Assembly: GCA_963662175.1 (NCBI GenBank)
Contig: OY759216.1
Location: 51,911,087 to 51,975,086 of the forward strand
Length of the DNA: 64,000 bases
Direction of reading: 5' to 3'
DNA from: Aradus depressus
Lineage: Eukaryota; Arthropoda; Insecta; Hemiptera; Aradidae
The notes under the pieces were generated by a model, which saw nothing but the letters and a program-made list of their open reading frames with translations, did no database searches and was not told the origin of the DNA. The first letter of the stretch is position 1. Each line of letters opens with the position of its first letter. Position numbers and translations under genes: made by a program. Shown in pieces: positions 58,618 through 64,000 of this stretch.

Positions 58618-61600
58618 ATGAAGGTAAGTTCGTTTTCAAAAATTTACTTTCATTAAAAAAAAAAAACGAAAAATTGAGTATTTATTAAATTTCTAAACTG
58701 TTCAAAATGATCTAGGAAACAAAACATTTTTTTTAGAATATCTCTGTTGCATATGCAAAATTAAGTTTAAAAAAGAAATTTCACTTTTAAAAACTTTTCA
58801 TTTTAATTATTTTTTTCAAATGAAAACTAAACAATGGTACTTCTGTGATATTGAAAAGTTACAAAAAAAAGGAATATTGTGCATGTCCTTATGCATTAGG
58901 CAACACTGTTAATTGTTGGAGGTGTTGTTTCCATGGTCTCAGGACATTTGACATTTTCGAAGTGTGGGACAGAATGCCTTCCGTATGATGATTGAGTCTT
59001 CTCTGGAGCGAACGTACAGAATGGGTTTAGGGTTGAGAGATTGTTGATTCATTCCATCACTGCACGAGCCATGTGCAAGTGTAAGTTGTCCAGCAACAAG
59101 TCAGGGCCGAAATATGGACAGAGGTCGCAAAACTTGCTCCAAGTACTGGATGGTTCTGTTCTATGAGGAAGAACTCTCTTCGGATCTGCCCAGTCCATGG
59201 TCGTGCCAACTCTAGGGTTCAGACTGTCACCATACCCCCGTTCTGCGGGGCAGTTAGGATGGAAACCGAATCTTGACTCAGCTGTGAACAAGATACTACC
59301 CCATTGCTGTTCTTCTGCCCATGCTGAACGTTCTGTTGCTGTAACTCTCGTGTTACGTCGTGCCTGCTGTACCGTAGATCTGTTCTGTCGTGGGGTGGTA
59401 ACTCTTCCTAGGCTAAGTTGTATTTCAGCCAAATCATCTGTGTCCTGGTAGGTAACGCTCCTATAAACGGCATATGACCTACTCCTTGACGACAGTTTGA
59501 CTCCAAACCCGGCCCTTACTTTTCTGCCGCTCTAAGCAAGCTCAGACGTATTTTTTGGTAACATTTTTTGAATAGATTAAAATTTGTGATTTGTATGAAG
59601 AAATAAAATAAAATATTCTCAATATTATTTTTAAAAAACATTTAGAGGCCCTAATTCCACTGAGAATTATTGGTGTTCTGAAGTTAAGCCCCCAGCTACT
59701 CCTAAACATCCTCTTCTCTTCGATCGATATGGCTGAAAATCAATAGGTATATTAATAATGGACTACCTACTGAATCCACATACATTTGGATTCAATATGC
59801 TCATTTTATTGCAAGATATTAATGCGATCCTGGGAAATTTGAAAACGGAATGGGACTTGTACATAGTAAATTATCTTTCAAAATTTTATCGTAACAGCAT
59901 TAATAATTTTAACTTCAAACAATAATATAGGAGACTGTAACGTTCCTAGTGGTAGGTTTACTTCTTCAGTGGTACCTAATATAGGGGAGGTTATGTACTG
60001 GGTAGAGGTTCCATGTGGAGTTTTCTTCAGAACTTCACATTTTCTAAGAGGGCGCCGGTAGCTCAGTGATATGCGTGCTTGACTTCTGGGGACGAACGTG
60101 GGTTCGAAACCCGACCGAGGCCCTTAGTTTATTTTTATCTGGTAGGTAAAATAAACTTGAGCATGCAGCCCTTCGGATGAGACGTTAAGCGATGGTCCCG
60201 AGCCTGTACAATGTCAGGTACTCGTTAAAGACCCCTAACCTAGGTGAATAAAAATTTAGGGTAGTCAAAATTTAGGACTCCCACAGTAGAGTAGGGCTCA
60301 TGTCCACCAGAGTGACGAAAGAGCGCTCTGGTAGTAGGCGATATGATCTCGTAGTTAAAGCCCGGGCATGAGTCATAAAACCTAACCTAACCTCTACACG
60401 TGATTTATTATGTGGGTCCAGAATCATATAAGGACGATATCTATTTGTTTTCAGTCAAATGAGAGGGGGGAGGGGGCTCATCTCTATAACACTGATGTGT
60501 TACGTTGATACGTTGCTGCTACTACTCAGGTACGTCAGGCCCTGGCAACGTTCAGTTAACGTTCAGTTAACGTTTCCAAAACGGATCTGAAAAATGGAGC
60601 CTCCCCGTTCTAGTTATACAATTATCTCAACATTCACTCATCTGATTCTAAGGTCAAAATTATAATTGCCAATGTAAAGAATTTGTGGATAGAAATATAG
60701 GAGGATTGAGAAGGCCCTGAGTAGGACACCTATTGTTCTTCAGCCAAATCGATCGGTTGTTTCTAGAGGGAGAGCACAAACTTAGTTGATCAACTCCCGC
60801 TGGGGAATTACAAGGCTGGCGATTCACCGTCGACTTCTTATAAGGCTGGCGATTCACCAATTGACTTCTTGTAAGGCTGGCGGTTCACCGTCGACTTCTT
60901 ATAAGGCTGGCGATTCACCATCGACTTCTTATAAGGCTGGCGGTTCACTGTCGACTTTTTATAAGGCTGGCGATTCACCATCGACTTCTTATAAGAAGCG
61001 ATTACTATGAAAAAAGTTCGGTGAATCATTGCTTTTACCGATTACTGAGTTTTCTCTCTCCCTCTACAACCAATCTCTCGATTAAACTGAAAATCAAAAT
61101 ATGTCTTGTTCAGGGACCTCATCGTCTCCATATAAAATTTCGTGTCGATACATTCATTACACCCGGGCTCCCGCTTCTTCTAATCTTCCTCTTCCTTTGA
61201 CACAGTTTTTTTTATTTCTTTGGATTAAAGGTTTGGAAAACGATGTACCTATGTGTTATAGATTGTTTAATTCAGGTTACCATATAAAAACGTTATATTT
61301 TTTTATGTTTTGTCTTTTGTAAGGCACTTGTGGGGACAACGTTACTACTACTGCTCAGAGAGCTACTGGCTGGAGTAGTTCCAGATGGAGGAGGACTGCT
61401 AAAACACGAGCCTCAAATATTGGTTAATGTTTCTCAAACAGATCTGAAGAATGCAGCCTCCCAGTAAGTTGAAGTTATACACACAATTATCTCAATTTTC
61501 GCACATCTACTAACATCATATGATAGTATAATTAAAATATTGAGCACATTGTCTTGTTCAGAATAAATCAAAAAATTAAAATTCTTTGACCCCAATTCGA

Positions 61601-63530
61601 ACAATTTGGGCGCTATGACACATGGGCTCAACACTTGACTAATAGTTTCTAAATCTAAATAAAGAGAGAAATATTTTTCGATTGGCTCTTTCTACGCCAA
61701 CCGGATACTCTGAAGCGCTCCTAGCGATAGTTCTTGTAAAAATTAATGATTAAGAGTATCTCTACCTAGCGAGAATGCCATGAACTACATTCCCATTACG
61801 ACATAAAAGGCCCATTTTCCCTTAATCCCTGTTATACTAATGTCAAAATAATATATTTTTTAGAACAATCGATGTTTTCAAATCTCCGACTGGATTCAGT
61901 CCAACGAATATAAAGGAAGATGATACAACGACTCAAACCAAGTAAAAGTTATTTTTTTAATCATTCTATGGCTTGGTGCAAGAAATTCTTAAATCCATAT
62001 TTATATAAAGTTAGATTTCGTCATTGGCATTACTTGTATATATAATATACATATGTTTTCGATTTCAATACGTTATAACTAAACTCAACACTTTAGGCGA
62101 GAATCTGACATTGTCACTTCTTGCTTCAAAGCGCATAATTTATTTATGTTTTTCATGCTAAGACATTTAAACTAGCTTATGTTAGGTCCTGATAGGCAGG
62201 ATACGAAGGCATTTGTCTTATAGTTCTAAAAATATCTGTCATTTATTAGGGGAAAACGTTGTTTGTGATGTTTTTTGGGCTGTTGGTAGATGCTTTGCTA
62301 ATCTATCTAATGGACTAGGTTTCACCTCACAGATTGTAGTTACAATGATATGAAATTTTATTTATTTCTATTCTTCTGTATTTTAGAAACAATTCAGATA
62401 CTTCTACATCTGAATCTCTCCTCAGCTTTAGAATACCTGGATTAAATCCAAGTGAGGATATCTCAGAGTATGTGTCATTTCAATGATATAATTAATTCGT
62501 TTTCAAGGAGCATAAATGTTGATCGATTTTTTTTTTTTTTTTTAGATATCCGACAATCGTAACGGCTGCCAAAAAACAGCTAGATCTTAAAGGAAACCTG
62601 AAAGGAGAGCCGGGAGACGATCTGAAAGGTTCTGAAGCAGTGACACATCATCACATCCATAAGGGTAAAGTAGAGCATCATCACAAGCATCACGGAGAAT
62701 CAGAGCACAAACACTCGCACAAAGGACATGGGAGTCACAAACACAAACATAGCGGACACCACGGACATGGACACAAACACAGCGGTCACTATGGGCATGG
62801 ACACAAGCACAGTGGGCATCATGGGCACGGTCATAAACATCATGGGGAGATAGGACATGGACACAAACATAAAGGCCACCATGGTCATGGGCATAAGCAT
62901 GGAGGCCACTTCGGGCATGGGCACAAACACTCGGGGCATCATGGTCATGGGCACAAACATCACGGAGACTTTGGCCATGGTCATAAACATTCGGGTCATC
63001 ATGGGCACGGGCACAAGCACTCCGGTCATCATAGCCACGGGCATAAGCACTCTGGTCATCATGGTCACGGTCATAAACATCATGGTGATTTTGGACATGG
63101 GCATAAACATGGGGGTCATTTTGGGCACGGGCATAAACATCATGGACACCACGGACATGGTCACAAACATCATGGAGATTTTGGACATGGGCATAAACAT
63201 GGGGGTCATTTTGGGCACGGGCATAAACATCACGGACACCACGGACATGGTCACAAGCACCATGGACATCATGGTCATGGTCACAAGCATCATGGGCATC
63301 ATGAACACGGGCACAAACATTCTGGCCATCATGGACACGGTCATAAGCACCATGGACATCACGGCCATGGGCACAAACACCATGGTGAATTTGGGCATGG
63401 GCATAAGCACCATGGACATCACGGGCATGGGCACAAACATGGGGGCCACTTTGGGCACGGCCACCACCACAAAGGACACGGAGGTAAACATAAAGATGAA
63501 GCTTATGCTGATGGAGATTGGATTTTTTGA
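58618..63530 (+). CDS. Histidine-rich repeat secreted protein D (inverted paralogue with two extra exons)
   Basis: Five exons: 58618-58623 (ATG AAG, then GTAAGT), 61324-61463, 61864-61941, 62387-62467 and 62546-63530, giving 429 residues. Exon 2 is the signal-peptide exon (MK-ALVGTTLLLLLRELLAG, then VVPDGGG..., ending KNAAS). It aligns with gene B exon 2 (VIPENG ... TAAS). Exons 3 and 4 (78 and 81 bases, both entering and leaving in the same phase) encode Ser/Thr/Asp-rich spacers, with FKSPTGFSPTNIKEDD in the first and FRIPGLNPSEDIS in the second. They could be skipped without frame loss. The last exon reaches GSEAVTHHHIHKGKVEHHHK, then about 25 decapeptides with the 60-bp higher-order pattern, and a very short tail (GGKHKDEAYADGDWIF). 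No close AATAAA was seen after the stop. Confidence 0.9.
58990..59520 (-). pseudogene. Tc1/mariner-type transposase relic in gene D intron 1
   Basis: The minus frame at 59049-59432 contains TVQQARRNTRVTATERSAWA, SILFTAESRFGFHPNC and LLLDNLHLHMARAVME. These correspond to the pre-catalytic region, the first catalytic Asp block (here TAESRF instead of S-D-ESRF) and the LLDNAHPH block of Tc1 transposases. It is shortened and lacks the last Glu region. Confidence 0.7.
60049..60394 (+). mobile_element. Full-length SINE with CCTAA tail
   Basis: GGGCGCCGGTAGCTCAGTGA head, box B GGTTCGAAACCC, complete body, tail CCTAACCTAACC. In gene D intron 1, between parts of a subrepeat-family element (59985-60048 and 60405-60490). 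Confidence 0.9.
60505..60650 (+). pseudogene. Relic duplicate of gene D exon 2 (signal-peptide exon) inside intron 1
   Basis: The stretch matches the exon at 61324-61463 and its following intron in order. TTGCTGCTACTACTCAGG parallels TTACTACTACTGCTCAGA. GTTAACGTTTCCAAAACGGA with the GATCTGAAAAATGGAGCC after it parallels GTTAATGTTTCTCAAACAGA. TATACAATTATCTCAA continues the match into the intron. The GTAAGT donor is lost and the frame is broken, so it is a dead tandem exon duplicate. Confidence 0.7.
60811..60998. repeat. Minisatellite, six ~30-bp units
   Basis: ATAAGGCTGGCGATTCACCA plus TCGACTTCTT repeats about six times with small changes. Because the unit is 30 bp both strands stay open, but no start or splice context suggests coding. 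Confidence 0.85.
61020..61205 (-). repeat. Fragment of the dispersed subrepeat family
   Basis: GATTAAACTGAAAATCAAAA and TCGTGTCGATACATTCATTA just before gene D exon 2. Confidence 0.5.
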
Positions 63531-64000
63531 AGAATCTCAGCATAAAATGTCTCTAAAGAAAGAAGTGAATGAGAGAAGTAACAACTGGAACCGAGTAACA
63601 AATGTTGTTTTAAGTAAGTTATATTTTATTATTGCTGTCTCAAGACTGAATATGTTCCATTATTTTTCCAAAATAGCTTTATGGCTGTTCACACCAAAAT
63701 AATTCAAGTTATTCAAAAATTCCACCAAACAATCACACAATGCTCATATTACGTTTCATTACATTACATCACGACCTGAACATACATGGAGTCATACAAC
63801 AACTATAGACAGGTTCACACCTCACCCGAACAGACTGGTGGAAGCAACGTCGATGCGGTCCTTGACGGACAAACCTCCTCGACGATTGAATCGGCATTGG
63901 CCGCGTGAACTTTTGCCTGAGGATGCGGTGGTACCATTTCATCAAGAGATCCAAGTGGCTTTTATTTACAGTTTGTTCATATTTTCTTAGTATATGTTCC
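63531..64000. other. Region downstream of gene D
   Basis: No clear gene. A GC-richer patch at about 63810-63950 has open frames on both strands but no recognisable protein; it could be a transposon fragment or an exon cut by the window edge. Confidence 0.35.

Noticed and set aside
60811..60998. Regular short repeats resembling a CRISPR array
   Set aside because: The 30-bp units are contiguous with no unique spacers, and the context is a eukaryotic intron.

Overview
The window looks like insect nuclear DNA. It is AT-rich and intron-rich, with sparse genes among many transposon remnants. A hemipteran is my guess, from overall feel and not from a diagnostic marker. No bacterial-style operon, rRNA, true tRNA or CRISPR array is visible.

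Layout. Positions 1-14.9 kb are almost entirely repeats: LINE 3' ends, MITEs, a deleted PIF/Harbinger element and tRNA-derived SINEs. One isolated exon-like stretch lies at 4684-4746. Positions 14.9-28.2 kb (+) hold one multi-exon gene for a 12-TM major facilitator of the SLC17 family (phosphate/anion cotransporter, sialin-like). I joined eight exons in consistent phase; only the extreme N-terminus is missing. Its introns are packed with repeats, including a perfect 251-bp palindrome and a foldback element.

Positions 29.8-63.5 kb hold the most striking content: four paralogous genes for secreted proteins made almost wholly of a 10-residue histidine-rich repeat of the type H-x-H-K-H-x-G-x-x-x. 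Three (A, B, C) lie head-to-tail on the minus strand and the fourth (D) is inverted on the plus strand. Where exon 1 could be found (B, C, D) it carries a 5' UTR plus Met and one more codon. Exon 2 encodes a signal peptide (enters phase 0, leaves with two bases), and the last exon encodes the repeat domain and a variable tail. B, C and D have a TATA-like box about 30 bp before a CAGT initiator. D has two extra small in-frame exons, and its first intron contains a decayed copy of exon 2.

The proteins are predicted to be extracellular. Dense His runs imply Zn/Cu/Ni binding or pH-responsive assembly, but the biological role is not known from sequence. The rest of the cluster is repeat: about 20 copies of one tRNA-derived SINE family (several ending in CCTAA repeats), a dispersed family with roughly 150-bp subrepeats, Tc1 and hAT relics, and simple repeats. 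An unidentified exon with good splice sites lies on the minus strand just upstream of gene D.
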